DNA from: Maribacter sp.
GTDB lineage: Bacteria > Bacteroidota > Bacteroidia > Flavobacteriales > Flavobacteriaceae
Assembly (NCBI GenBank): GCA_020629285.1
Contig: JAHDDP010000016.1
Span: 20,052-84,051, forward strand
Length of the DNA: 64,000 nucleotides
Direction of reading: 5' to 3'
Shown here: piece by piece, positions 1-9,142 of the stretch
How the letters are laid out: every line of letters begins with the position of its first letter
Position numbering within the stretch: position 1 is the stretch's first letter
The notes under the pieces: model-generated
What the model was told of the DNA's origin: nothing
The model's input: only the letters and a program-made list of their open reading frames with translations
Databases searched by the model: none
Position numbers and translations under genes: made by a program

Positions 1-183
1 GATTATGGTCAAAGCAATGTTGATGAACTTAATAATCAGGTTGGTCCTAACCGGATTAAAATCACTAATCTTACTTACCTTTCTAACAGCTGTGGTAAAA
101 AGAAATTTTAAAACAACGATCACAATTAAAATAATGAGACTGTAGATTAGCTCATTATAATGTTCAGCAACAAACTCTTTCAT
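1..183 (-). CDS. MscS-type mechanosensitive channel, N-terminus only
   Basis: Partial gene running off the left edge of the window; its ATG lies at 181-183 on the minus strand. The 61 visible residues begin MKEFVAEHYNELIY, followed by a strongly hydrophobic helix (about residues 12-31) and then a basic stretch with RTNLIIKFINIALTI, which starts a second helix. This pattern of one short helix, a cytosolic Arg/Lys loop and another helix is typical of small flavobacterial MscS-family channels, which release solutes on osmotic downshock. The MscS beta domain lies outside the window, so the family call rests on the N-terminus alone. The lipoprotein gene at 187-1134 ends 3 bases upstream, so the two are probably co-transcribed. 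Confidence 0.55.
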   Translation of the reverse strand, partial: MKEFVAEHYNELIYSLIILIVIVVLKFLFTTAVRKVSKISDFNPVRTNLIIKFINIALTII

Positions 184-186
184 ACG

Positions 187-1134
187 CTATAACCCTAAAC
201 TATCGCGCAAATATAAATCCTTATTCGATTTCTGTTGCCAATAGGGTGTTGTAATCCTGTTAATTCTTGTTCCTTTAGAAGTTAAAACTTTATTATTTTG
301 TCCATACCCATCAAAAAAAGTATCTGTCCAGCTTTCTATTAAGTACGGAAACTTGCTTTCAAAATTGATTTTTAAGGTACGTTCTAATCCAGGATAGCTG
401 ATTTCATATGTGTTCATACCATCAACCTCGCTCAGCGAAGTTATTGCCTTGTAAGCCTTGAGTTCTTTATGGGTTGTTCTGATAAACTCCAAAGAAGGAA
501 TCATTTTAATTTCACCGATAGGCAAATTTTCTGGTTTTACCCTGATTTTGTTCCAAACTTCATTTTCAAGAGTAGCTTTTTCTATTTGATAATCTTTGTC
601 ACCTTCAGATTCAAAATAAGAATGACTCATTATTTCAAAATCGTCTTTATTGTTCAATTGTGCGTATACATGACCACACCATTCTTGTGCGGAAAAAGAT
701 ACTTTAAGCGCATGTTGATTATCATGCACAGGGTAGAAGCTACTGGTCATTATAGAGTAGGGGTAAATACCCGTAATATAGTTTTTGGTGGTATTTAGTT
801 TTAAAACAGGAATATTGCTTTTGCTACTGTTATCTGCCTTTAGTTGAGCATCTGGTAAAAATGGTTCGGTCACATAAATTAATACAGCACTGCCTTCTCT
901 CATCTCGCCATATCTAGCTTGTTCTAACTTGTAGGAAGTGATTTCTGCCGTACCGTTATACCAATAATCTTTAAATTCTTGCGAAAGCTCTTTTTTAGGA
1001 GCTTCCGTTTTTATTTCTGTAGATAACATAGCTAATGTATCGCTATTGGTTTTGGGTTTTTCTTTACAACTAGTAAATAGAATTGCCAATACGAAAAAGC
1101 TGTAAACTGCCTTGTTTAGTTTTAATAGTTTCAT
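187..1134 (-). CDS. Lipoprotein of unknown function, downstream of maf
   Basis: Exported protein of about 315 residues. The N-terminus MKLLKLNKAVYSFFV with lipobox LFTSC marks a signal peptide cleaved by signal peptidase II and attachment to the membrane by the Cys. An in-frame ATG three codons earlier (1141-1143) could also be used; I prefer the later one because the signal peptide then starts in the usual way. The mature part is mixed alpha/beta with conserved-looking aromatic stretches (EWCGHVYAQL, SFYPVHDNQHALK) and no catalytic motif that I recognise. It sits 23 bases after maf on the same strand and looks like the end of that operon. Such genes may carry Maf names in databases because of position, but the sequence lacks the Maf motif. 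Confidence 0.75.
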   Translation of the reverse strand: MKLLKLNKAVYSFFVLAILFTSCKEKPKTNSDTLAMLSTEIKTEAPKKELSQEFKDYWYNGTAEITSYKLEQARYGEMREGSAVLIYVTEPFLPDAQLKADNSSKSNIPVLKLNTTKNYITGIYPYSIMTSSFYPVHDNQHALKVSFSAQEWCGHVYAQLNNKDDFEIMSHSYFESEGDKDYQIEKATLENEVWNKIRVKPENLPIGEIKMIPSLEFIRTTHKELKAYKAITSLSEVDGMNTYEISYPGLERTLKINFESKFPYLIESWTDTFFDGYGQNNKVLTSKGTRINRITTPYWQQKSNKDLYLRDSLGL

Positions 1135-1157
1135 ACCTGTCATAATTTTAAATTATT

Positions 1158-1745
1158 CTATGTTACCAATTGTAATAAGGTTTCATAAACTAGTTGTGTT
1201 GGTAAACCAACTACATTCGTGTATGATCCTTTAATTTTTTCAATACCTATAAGTCCTATCCATTCTTGAATGCCGTATGCACCTGCTTTATCGTAAGGTT
1301 GATATTCCTTTATATAATGTCGAATTTCATCTTCCGATAAATTCTTGAACTTGACTTCTGTTATTGAATGTTGAACTATCTGTCGTTCAATTGTGGTAAA
1401 ACATACAGAAGAAATTACCTGATGCCAATCTCCAGATAGTTTTTTTAGCATTTCTTCAGCTTCCTTGCTATCTTCTGCTTTGGCTAAAGATTCATTATTA
1501 TGCCAAACAACCGTATCTGAGGTAATTAGAATATCTTTTGGTTGTAATTCGGGCAAAAATACCTCTGCTTTTAATTTTGCTAGATAGTCGGATATTTCTG
1601 CTCCTTTTAATTCAACAGGATAGACTTCATCTACAGATTTGATTCTCACCTCAAAATCAAGCTCCATTTCCTTAAAAAACTGATGCCTTCTTGGTGAGCC
1701 AGATGCTAAGATTAAGTGATGTTCTTTAAGTTTATTCTTCAACAT
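1158..1745 (-). CDS. maf: Maf-family nucleoside triphosphate pyrophosphatase
   Basis: A 195-residue Maf/YhdE protein, the usual length. The diagnostic N-terminal loop is present (LASGSPRR, residues 13-20), followed by the conserved ITSDTVV segment, which supplies the catalytic Asp, and by DKAGAYGIQEW near residue 155. Maf proteins hydrolyse dTTP, UTP or modified nucleotides to monophosphates and so clean the nucleotide pool; some also affect septum formation. The ATG is at 1743-1745, and the stop codon of the upstream phosphatase gene begins 3 bases away, so the two are probably translationally coupled. I cannot tell from sequence which nucleotide is preferred. Confidence 0.93.
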   Translation of the reverse strand: MLKNKLKEHHLILASGSPRRHQFFKEMELDFEVRIKSVDEVYPVELKGAEISDYLAKLKAEVFLPELQPKDILITSDTVVWHNNESLAKAEDSKEAEEMLKKLSGDWHQVISSVCFTTIERQIVQHSITEVKFKNLSEDEIRHYIKEYQPYDKAGAYGIQEWIGLIGIEKIKGSYTNVVGLPTQLVYETLLQLVT

Positions 1746-1748
1746 ATA

Positions 1749-2276
1749 TTAGTCGTTTGCAGCACTAAAATGGCTGGTCCAATCTCCACGTACTTTTAAA
1801 ACCTGTTCAATGACATCACGTACACAGCCATGACCGCCATTTATATGCGAAATGTATTGACTTACGCTTTTAACTTCTGCAACAGCATTCTGCGGACAAG
1901 TAGCTAAAGCAACCGCTTGTAATGGTGGAATGTCTGGTATGTCATCACCCATATATAATATGTTTTCGGATTCTATATGATAAAGATCCATATATTCCTC
2001 TAACGCATCCATTTTGTAATGTGCACCCATATAGATATCTGTAACTCCAAGTGCTTTTAATCTTATGCGAACACCTTCATTTGTTCCTCCTGTTATAATA
2101 CATACATTGTATCCTTTCTTAAGCGCAACTTTTAGGGCATAACCATCTTTAACACTCATTTTACGTAACAACTCCCCTTCGCTGGTAACTAAAAGACTTC
2201 CATCTGTAAACACCCCATCTACATCAAAAATAAATGTGGTAATATCTTTTAAATACTCTTTATAATTTTTTTCCAT
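1749..2276 (-). CDS. kdsC: HAD phosphatase of the KdsC type
   Basis: A 175-residue HAD hydrolase without a cap domain, the size of KdsC (3-deoxy-D-manno-octulosonate 8-phosphate phosphatase), which makes free Kdo for lipid A. HAD motif I is FDVDGVFTDG, with the nucleophile Asp18 and acid/base Asp20; motif II is the ITGG segment near residue 61; motif IV is GDDIPD near residue 115, binding Mg2+. The C-terminal GGHGCVRDVIEQVL helix is typical of KdsC tetramers. The gene starts inside the end of the DUF2520 gene (17-base overlap), so translation is coupled. No other Kdo genes are nearby, so substrate assignment is by family only; related sugar phosphatases are possible. Confidence 0.85.
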   Translation of the reverse strand: MEKNYKEYLKDITTFIFDVDGVFTDGSLLVTSEGELLRKMSVKDGYALKVALKKGYNVCIITGGTNEGVRIRLKALGVTDIYMGAHYKMDALEEYMDLYHIESENILYMGDDIPDIPPLQAVALATCPQNAVAEVKSVSQYISHINGGHGCVRDVIEQVLKVRGDWTSHFSAAND

Positions 2277-3024
2277 GTTTTTCTTTTATAGCGTTGCTTA
2301 AAAGGGTGTAAAGTTCCCTTTGGTGTTTGTCTTTTATGATTTGTAAATGATTATGTAATGTTTTTTGGTCTCCGCGTTTTGCCGGTCCCGTTTGTGCCTG
2401 CATGGTTGTTAACGTGTCTAATTTTGCAGCCGTCTCTTTAATAAGGGGTTTTAGCAATGAGAAATCTAAGTCATGCTCTGCACAAATATCAGAACCCAGG
2501 GTATACATGTAATTGGTAAAATTATTTACGAATACCGCAGCCACATGTAGTGTTTTTCGCTGCTCAGAATCTATTTTAACTACGTTTTCACTAAGTTGTT
2601 TTCCTAGTGCTGTTAATATTTCAAGATCTTTATTGTTAGTCGCTTCTATGCAAATAGGAATATCATCAAATGAAATGATTTTCCCTTTTGTAAAGGTTTG
2701 TAATGGATAAAAGATCCCTGGTCGCTTTGCAGATTTAATTGCGTTAAGCGGTGTCGCGCCAGAGGTATGGACCAAAATGCCTTCTACATTTTTAAAATTT
2801 TCGACAACGGTACTTATAGCATCGTCAGAAATGGCTAGTATGTAAACATCTGCGCTTATATCACCAGTAAATTCAGTACTAATAAGTGCTTTGTCATGTA
2901 CAAATGCCAAGTGTGCTCTATTTCTGCCTATTACCTGCTTTACGCTAACATCTGCAGACTTTTGAAATGCCTGAAACAAATTCTGTGCTACATTACCAGA
3001 ACCTACTATAACTACTGATATCAT
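2260..3024 (-). CDS. Rossmann and DUF2520 domain protein
   Basis: About 254 residues. The N-terminus ISVVIVGSGNVAQNLFQAF is a dinucleotide-binding Rossmann loop (GxGNVA) like that of pyrroline-5-carboxylate reductases; the second half (FVNNFTNYMYTLGSDIC onward, about residue 165) matches the helical DUF2520 domain. This pair of domains is known as a widely conserved oxidoreductase-like protein without an assigned substrate. I start at the ATG at 3022-3024; the frame extends five codons further to a TTG at 3039, which would put residues before the Rossmann strand and is unlikely. It is first in the run DUF2520-kdsC-maf-lipoprotein and diverges from the cytochrome maturation gene at 3163. Confidence 0.82.
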   Translation of the reverse strand: MISVVIVGSGNVAQNLFQAFQKSADVSVKQVIGRNRAHLAFVHDKALISTEFTGDISADVYILAISDDAISTVVENFKNVEGILVHTSGATPLNAIKSAKRPGIFYPLQTFTKGKIISFDDIPICIEATNNKDLEILTALGKQLSENVVKIDSEQRKTLHVAAVFVNNFTNYMYTLGSDICAEHDLDFSLLKPLIKETAAKLDTLTTMQAQTGPAKRGDQKTLHNHLQIIKDKHQRELYTLLSNAIKEKHGKKL

Positions 3025-3127
3025 ACTGCAAAAGTACAAAGTTTATAGAAGTCTTTTTGTATTAAAATTAACAGTTTATATGAAGTTTAAAAGAGATAAA
3101 AGGTATTCGAAAATGGGGAAAAGGCCT

Positions 3128-3135
3128 TATTTTTG
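3128..3135 (+). promoter_or_regulatory. -7 promoter box of the cytochrome c maturation gene
   Basis: TATTTTTG fits the Bacteroidota -7 consensus TAnnTTTG and lies 27 bases before the chosen ATG at 3163. I see no clear TTG at the -33 position, so this is half a promoter by inspection. Confidence 0.5.
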
Positions 3136-3162
3136 CATCTTGAAAATCAACTCCTATCTTCC

Positions 3163-6100
3163 ATGACGGAAATGTTCAAAAAAATATTCTTCTCTACACG
3201 TTTAATGTCCATCCTATTTATCGTTTTTGCAACAGCAATGGCATTCGGTACCTTCATTGAAAGTTGGTACAGTACAGAAACTGCACGAATTTGGATTTAT
3301 AATGCATGGTGGTTTGAAGTAATCATGGTATTCTTTGTAATCAACTTTATTGGTAATATCTCTAAGTACCGTCTACTGAGATTAGAGAAATGGCCGGTTT
3401 TGGTGCTGCATTTATCTTGGGTGTTGATTATAATTGGAGCTTTTGTAACGCGTTATATCAGTTTTGAAGGTATGATGCCAATACGTGAAGGGAATACGGA
3501 AAAAGTATTCTATTCTGATAAAACGTATCTAACAGTTTATGTTGATGGTGAAATTGAAGGTGAAGCACGAAGAAAGATTTTAGAGGATGATTTAATTGTT
3601 ACTCCGGAAGCTATAAAGTCTAATTTGCCTTGGAGTGCGGACTTCAATGGTCAAGATTTTGAGATTTCTTACGTCGATTTTATAAAAGGAGCCAAGCAAG
3701 GTTTGTTGCCAGATGAAAATGGAACAAAATTTCTAAAGATTGTTGAAGCAGGTGACGGTGAACGCCATGATCACTATCTGGAAGATGGTAAGGTAGCCAG
3801 TATACATAATGTACTTTTTGCACTGAATAATAATACAGATGGCGCCATCAATATTATGACCACAGATTCGACGTACCAAATTAAAGCTCCTTTTGAAGGA
3901 AATTTTATGCGTATGGCAGACCAATTTCAAGGGTTGTTAGTGAAAGACAGTCTGCAGCCATTGCAGTTGCGTTCATTATATAATACTGCTGGTATGCAAT
4001 TCGTAATTCCTGATTCTGTTACACAGGGTTCTTATGGTATTGTTGAAATTCCTACTGCAGAGAAAACCAAAATGGATCAAGATGCGATTGTCTTTGATGT
4101 TACCGCTAACGGTGAAACAAAACAAGTTAAGCTACTTGGTAGCAAAGGTCCTTCAGATTTTAGTGATAAGGTAAATGTAGGCGGACTCAATTTTTCAATT
4201 AGATATGGTTCAAAAGTCTATGAGTTGCCTTTTGGAATAAAGTTGAACGACTTTATCGCAGAAAAGTATCCTGGCACCGACAAAGGGTATGCTTCATTTA
4301 TGAGTAGAGTAACTATTGAAGATGAAAGACCTTTTGACTATGATATTTTTATGAACCATGTTTTAGATCACCAAGGATATCGTTTTTTTCAATCAGGTTT
4401 TGATCCCGATGAAAAAGGAACAACCTTATCTGTAAATCATGATTTTTGGGGAACATGGATAACTTACATTGGTTACTTTCTTTTATACATAGGGTTAATG
4501 GGGATTATGTTTTTCGGTAAAACCCGTTTTAAAGATTTAGCGGATTCTTTGGATACATTAAAAGTAAAGAAGAAAAAAATGTTTGGGGTAATAGCCGTTT
4601 TAATGGCATTCTCGTTTTCTTCTTTTGCACAAGAACAACATACACCAGAGGAAGGACATCAACAAGCACCAAGTAAAACACAAATAGATTCTTTACTTGA
4701 AGCTAGTATGGTCAGTAAAGAGCATGCCGATAAATTTGGTAAGCTGGTCATACAAGATGAAGGTGGTCGTATGAAGCCTATTAACACATTTTCATCAGAA
4801 CTACTTCGTAAGCTAAGCTTAAAAGACACGTATTTGGGCTATACATCTGATCAGATTTTACTTTCTATGATGATGAATCCTGCGGTTTGGTATAATACGG
4901 AGTTCATTGCCCTGGATAAAAAATCTCAGAATGATAGTATTAGAAAAATTATAGGTATTCCTTCTGGTCAAGAATATGTAAAGGCTACTGATTTCTTTGA
5001 TAAAAAAGGGCAATATAAATTAGAGCCTTTTTTAAGAGAAGCAACGGCTACCAATAACCCAAATAAATTTCAGCAGGATTATAAAGATGCAAATATGAGA
5101 TTAGGTCTGCTGAATCAGGCTTTAGGTCAAGATATCGTTAAGATATTTCCATTATTAGATGATGAGAATAATAAATGGATTTCCGCTGTTGAGTATAGAG
5201 GGGGTCAGTATGAAATAAGAGATTCGCTGTATTCTAATTTTGTAAAAAATGCAATGCCGTATTATTTAATGACCTTAGGTAAAGCACAACAAAGCGGAGA
5301 TTATGCTTCTGCAGATAAACTATTGGCTGCATTTCATCAAAATCAGCTTAACCATGGTAGCGAAGTACTGCCTTCTCAGCAGAAAGTAGATCTTGAGGTA
5401 ATCTATAATAAACTTAACATTTTCAATAGGTTATATCGGTTTTATGCGCTAGTTGGTTTGTTGATGTTTTTTACCTTAGTCTTTCAAATATTTAAAGATC
5501 GTTCTATTTGGCGCGTGGCCATATATTTCTTTAAAGGGACTATTATGCTATTATTCTTGTGGCATACTGCCGGTTTGGTGATGCGTTGGTATATCTCTGG
5601 TCATGCCCCTTGGAGTGATGCCTATGAAAGTATTTTATATGTTGCTTGGGCTACTATGGGTATTGGTTGGGCTCTTGGTCGAAAAAGTGATATGACATTT
5701 GCTGCCTCTGCTTTTGTGACATCTATGCTTTTATGGATAGCACACCAAAGTTGGGTTGATCCATCAATAGGAAATCTAGTTCCCGTTTTAGATAGTTATT
5801 GGTTAATGATACACGTTGCCGTTATCGTAGGTAGTTATGGTCCTTTGACAGTTGGTATGATATTAGGTTTGGTATCATTGATTTTAATGGTACTGACTAC
5901 TGAAAAGAATAAAAAGCGAATGGCAATCAATATAAAAGAATTGACCATAATCAATGAATTGGCATTGACAACAGGGCTTGTCATGCTTACCATAGGTAAC
6001 TTCTTAGGCGGTCAATGGGCAAATGAAAGTTGGGGTCGTTATTGGGGCTGGGATCCAAAAGAGACCTGGGCATTGATTTCCATTATGATTTATGCTTTTG

Positions 6101-6342
6101 TAATTCACACACGACTAGTACCAGGCTTAAGAGGTAAATGGACTTTTAATTTTATGAGCGTTGTTGCCTTTGGTAGTATTATGATGACCTATTTCGGAGT
6201 TAATTTTTACTTAGTAGGTCTGCATAGTTACGCAAGTGGAGCACAGGTAATAACACCAACATTTATATACTATTTGGTTGCAGGAGTGCTAGTGTTAGGT
6301 GGTATCAGCTATTGGAGATATAAAGTTAATTATAGCAAGTAA
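3163..6342 (+). CDS. ccsBA: Fused CcsB(ResB)-CcsA cytochrome c maturation protein
   Basis: About 1059 residues joining both halves of the system II haem lyase, which exports haem and attaches it to CXXCH apocytochromes outside the membrane. The ResB/CcsB half (about 1-470) has N-terminal membrane helices, a large periplasmic domain and a returning helix (WITYIGYFLLYIGLMGIMFF). The CcsA half ends in six or more helices with the Trp-rich haem-binding motif WGRYWGWDPKETWAL (about residues 958-972) and flanking conserved His residues (HTAGLVMRW, MIHVAV, HSYASGA). Between them, near residue 473, lies a run that looks like a signal peptide (see findings). Start: ATG at 3163; the frame is open upstream only to a TTG at 3133. 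The haem proteins at 22.7 and 29.0 kb are likely clients. Confidence 0.92.
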   Translation: MTEMFKKIFFSTRLMSILFIVFATAMAFGTFIESWYSTETARIWIYNAWWFEVIMVFFVINFIGNISKYRLLRLEKWPVLVLHLSWVLIIIGAFVTRYISFEGMMPIREGNTEKVFYSDKTYLTVYVDGEIEGEARRKILEDDLIVTPEAIKSNLPWSADFNGQDFEISYVDFIKGAKQGLLPDENGTKFLKIVEAGDGERHDHYLEDGKVASIHNVLFALNNNTDGAINIMTTDSTYQIKAPFEGNFMRMADQFQGLLVKDSLQPLQLRSLYNTAGMQFVIPDSVTQGSYGIVEIPTAEKTKMDQDAIVFDVTANGETKQVKLLGSKGPSDFSDKVNVGGLNFSIRYGSKVYELPFGIKLNDFIAEKYPGTDKGYASFMSRVTIEDERPFDYDIFMNHVLDHQGYRFFQSGFDPDEKGTTLSVNHDFWGTWITYIGYFLLYIGLMGIMFFGKTRFKDLADSLDTLKVKKKKMFGVIAVLMAFSFSSFAQEQHTPEEGHQQAPSKTQIDSLLEASMVSKEHADKFGKLVIQDEGGRMKPINTFSSELLRKLSLKDTYLGYTSDQILLSMMMNPAVWYNTEFIALDKKSQNDSIRKIIGIPSGQEYVKATDFFDKKGQYKLEPFLREATATNNPNKFQQDYKDANMRLGLLNQALGQDIVKIFPLLDDENNKWISAVEYRGGQYEIRDSLYSNFVKNAMPYYLMTLGKAQQSGDYASADKLLAAFHQNQLNHGSEVLPSQQKVDLEVIYNKLNIFNRLYRFYALVGLLMFFTLVFQIFKDRSIWRVAIYFFKGTIMLLFLWHTAGLVMRWYISGHAPWSDAYESILYVAWATMGIGWALGRKSDMTFAASAFVTSMLLWIAHQSWVDPSIGNLVPVLDSYWLMIHVAVIVGSYGPLTVGMILGLVSLILMVLTTEKNKKRMAINIKELTIINELALTTGLVMLTIGNFLGGQWANESWGRYWGWDPKETWALISIMIYAFVIHTRLVPGLRGKWTFNFMSVVAFGSIMMTYFGVNFYLVGLHSYASGAQVITPTFIYYLVAGVLVLGGISYWRYKVNYSK

Positions 6343-6412
6343 AAAGGATATGTAATAAGAAAGCTTTTGGAAATTCCATGAGGCTATTTTATTTCTAGTA
6401 GTTTGTGAAAAT

Positions 6413-7684
6413 TTAGTTTTGACTATCAAGTAAATCCATAAGTTCTTCAGCTGCTACCTTGCCTTTTTCTTTTAAGAAATCTCTAGGGGTATTATCACCC
6501 AACTCAAAGACAATGGCAGGCATACCGTGATTTACATAAAAGTAATTACGGGATACCATGGTTGGTTTAATAGCTGTAGAAGGTTTTACATTTGTAAGTT
6601 TTTGAGGAAGTCTATTAGTGATGTTATTAATCCAGTCAAAAACAATTTTTCCTTTTTCACCGGTAATCGTAGTGTCAATAGGGTAGTAGATATCGTCCCA
6701 TGTAGAGTGAAAATCTGCACCAAAGACAAATTCATAACCTTCAGATTCTTTTTTTACTAAAAAGTCCCTAACACTTCTTGTTTCTGGTTGATTGAAATCT
6801 TGCCAATCTCTGTTCAAATCTATTCCGCCCGTATTATGGCGCCAATGACCGTTATCTACACCATCAGGATTCATTAATGGCACAACAAATAAGTCATAGT
6901 TATCTCTAAATTTTTGAGCTTTTGGCGAGTCTCCGCTTAAAGTTTCAACAAATGATTTCATTGCTAGAAATCCGGTAACTTCTGGAGGGTGTTGCCTAGA
7001 AATAACCATAACAGCTTTTTTGTGTTCTCCGTCGCTGATTTCCATCAAGTTCATGGCTCTTTGCTCTCTACTTTTTCCAATTTCATAGGTAGCTATAAAA
7101 GGTTTGGTAGCTAAAGAATCTATCCACTTTTTTACTCGTGTAGAACCGTAAAGTTCTTGGGCGGTAATGAATATAGGCTTTTCGCTAATATCTATTTTTA
7201 TTTCTACAATCTCTGGTACAGCCTTAATACCGAAATCACCCGTTCCTTTATTTATACCTGTGAAATTGGTACTATCTAACTGAGTAAAATTCTCACCATC
7301 AGTACTTATTTTAGGGTAATACCTACTTCTAGAGTCTTGGTAAGTCATTTTAATGGTGATGGTTTTTGGCGTTTTTGACCAAACTTTAAATGCATACCAC
7401 GGACTTACGTTTACCGGAGTATTTTCAGCGGTTATTAAGGCAGTGTAGTGATTATTTCCGTCAGCTGTTATTCCGTTCAATCGTCCGCTTTCAAAGTCAT
7501 TGCTAAAAAATGTAGTTTCATTGTCAAACGTCCAAATGCCTTTCCATTGTTTTTGTACAGGTTTGGATAATGTGGATACAACAGCGCTTTTACCCTGACC
7601 TTGATAACCTTGGGCAACGGGTTTCTGATTTTTACATGCAATTATGAATATTATAAGAAGTGCTGTATAGAATACTTTTTTCAT
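6413..7684 (-). CDS. Secreted M14 zinc carboxypeptidase, lipoprotein
   Basis: A 423-residue exported peptidase. The signal peptide ends in a lipobox (FIIAC, Cys17). Residues 45-200 form a beta-rich N-terminal domain, and the M14 domain follows: zinc ligands in RQHPPEVTG (His and Glu near 231 and 234), the substrate-binding DLNRDW near 290, a third zinc His in DFHSTWDD, and the catalytic Glu in VFELGDNTP near 388. M14 enzymes remove C-terminal residues or cleave peptidoglycan peptides; the N-terminal domain and surface location suggest degradation of external or periplasmic peptides. It converges on ccsBA with 70 bases between, and I see no strong terminator there. An unrelated M14 enzyme without a signal peptide lies at 54054. 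Confidence 0.9.
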   Translation of the reverse strand: MKKVFYTALLIIFIIACKNQKPVAQGYQGQGKSAVVSTLSKPVQKQWKGIWTFDNETTFFSNDFESGRLNGITADGNNHYTALITAENTPVNVSPWYAFKVWSKTPKTITIKMTYQDSRSRYYPKISTDGENFTQLDSTNFTGINKGTGDFGIKAVPEIVEIKIDISEKPIFITAQELYGSTRVKKWIDSLATKPFIATYEIGKSREQRAMNLMEISDGEHKKAVMVISRQHPPEVTGFLAMKSFVETLSGDSPKAQKFRDNYDLFVVPLMNPDGVDNGHWRHNTGGIDLNRDWQDFNQPETRSVRDFLVKKESEGYEFVFGADFHSTWDDIYYPIDTTITGEKGKIVFDWINNITNRLPQKLTNVKPSTAIKPTMVSRNYFYVNHGMPAIVFELGDNTPRDFLKEKGKVAAEELMDLLDSQN

Positions 7685-7964
7685 GTTTAGAATATCTGTT
7701 AGTTCGAGTCCTAGTAAGTTTGTATTATAAATCTATCAACTAAAAATGAAAAATTTCTATGTTTGTTGGTAAATTTATGAAGTATTCGATATTTCTTAAT
7801 TCATCTATTCATTTATTGAGGTATTCGTGAAATCGATTTTTTTTGAAAGGTTCAGGCTAATTGAAAGACATAAATAGAGATTTTAAAATTAGAGTATCTG
7901 TAAAGTAGAATAAGATTCATTTACATTCTAATTCCTTACCTTTATTTTCTATAATTAATTGCAC

Positions 7965-9116
7965 ATGAATTCGAATAAAAAAGGCTTGAATACCATATGT
8001 ACCCATGTGGGTGAATTAGATGATAAGCAACACAAAGGAGCGGTATCTCCTTTATATATGAGTACATCTTATGCTTATGAAGATGTCGATATAAAGCGTT
8101 ACCCAAGATATTTTAATACGCCTAACCAAGAAGGTCTTTGTAAAAAAGTAGCGGCTTTAGAGCATGCGGAATCGGCTCTTATTTTCGGTAGCGGAATGGC
8201 AGCTGTAAGTACGGCAATGTTAGCTTTTTTGAACTCAGGAAATCATGTGGTTCTACAACAAACGCTTTATGGAGGCACTTATAACTTGGTTAACGAAGAG
8301 TTTTCTAAATACGGAATAGAATATTCATTTACCGAAGGTTGGAGTGCCGAAGCTTTTGAAGCCCAGATTAAAGAGAATACAAAAGTTATTTATATAGAAA
8401 CGCCATCTAATCCTTTACTAACAATTACAGATTTAGAAGCTGTTGCTACGATAGCAAAAAAGCACGGAATAATAACTTTAATAGATAATACATTCGCTAG
8501 TCCTGTCAATCAAAACCCTATAGATTTTGGTATCGATGTAGTTATCCATAGTGCTACAAAATATATGGGCGGTCATTCTGATATTTGTGCAGGTGCTGTT
8601 GCTTCGACTACTGAAAATATGGAGCGCATATTTCATTTAGCTAAAAATTTTGGTGGTAGCTTAAGTGATTATACAGTGTGGTTATTGGAAAGAAGTATGA
8701 AGACCATGGGTATTCGTGTAAGAGCTCAGAATGAAAATGCTATGGCAATGGCTCATTTTCTAGACGATTTGCCTGATATTAAAAAAGTATACTACCCCGG
8801 TTTAGAAGCTCACCCCGAACATATGTTAGCAAAAAAACAAATGAAAGGTTTTGGTGGTATGTTGTCTTTTGAATTGAAAGAAAATTTAAATTCTTCTAAG
8901 CTCTCAAAAGCTTTGAATTTAATAAAACCATCTATGAGTCTTGCAGGTGTTGAGAGCACTATTATCTCACCTACCCAAACATCGCACGCCTTAATGAGTG
9001 CAGAAGTTAGGGCTGAGCAAGGTATTGCTGACGGATTAATCCGTTTCTCTGTCGGTATTGAAGAAGTAGAAGATTTAAAGGAAGATATTTTACAGGCTAT
9101 TGCACAAATAAAATAG
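7965..9116 (+). CDS. PLP-dependent trans-sulfuration enzyme (cystathionine gamma-synthase/lyase family)
   Basis: About 384 residues of the Cys/Met metabolism fold-type I family. The PLP lysine is Lys199 in HSATKYMGGHSD; FGSGMAA binds the phosphate; IIDNTFASP supplies the Asp that holds the pyridine nitrogen; the C-terminal GVESTIISPTQTSHA carries the substrate carboxylate Arg region (with IRFSVGIE after it). Family members include cystathionine gamma-synthase, cystathionine gamma-lyase and methionine gamma-lyase, which I cannot separate by eye. Start: ATG at 7965; a TTG two codons earlier is ignored. A TAccTTTA -7-like box lies at 7937-7944. bshB1 follows after 26 bases, which suggests a role in supplying cysteine. 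Confidence 0.9.
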   Translation: MNSNKKGLNTICTHVGELDDKQHKGAVSPLYMSTSYAYEDVDIKRYPRYFNTPNQEGLCKKVAALEHAESALIFGSGMAAVSTAMLAFLNSGNHVVLQQTLYGGTYNLVNEEFSKYGIEYSFTEGWSAEAFEAQIKENTKVIYIETPSNPLLTITDLEAVATIAKKHGIITLIDNTFASPVNQNPIDFGIDVVIHSATKYMGGHSDICAGAVASTTENMERIFHLAKNFGGSLSDYTVWLLERSMKTMGIRVRAQNENAMAMAHFLDDLPDIKKVYYPGLEAHPEHMLAKKQMKGFGGMLSFELKENLNSSKLSKALNLIKPSMSLAGVESTIISPTQTSHALMSAEVRAEQGIADGLIRFSVGIEEVEDLKEDILQAIAQIK

Positions 9117-9142
9117 TAGGTATAAATTACAAATAGCATATA

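Noticed and set aside
469..798. A 109-codon plus-strand frame
   Set aside because: It is antisense to the lipoprotein gene, with Cys/Phe/His-rich nonsense composition and no signal or domain.
7685..7964. Possible SAM-type riboswitch before the trans-sulfuration gene
   Set aside because: The region is A+T-rich and shows no conserved riboswitch core or terminator-antiterminator pair that I can see.
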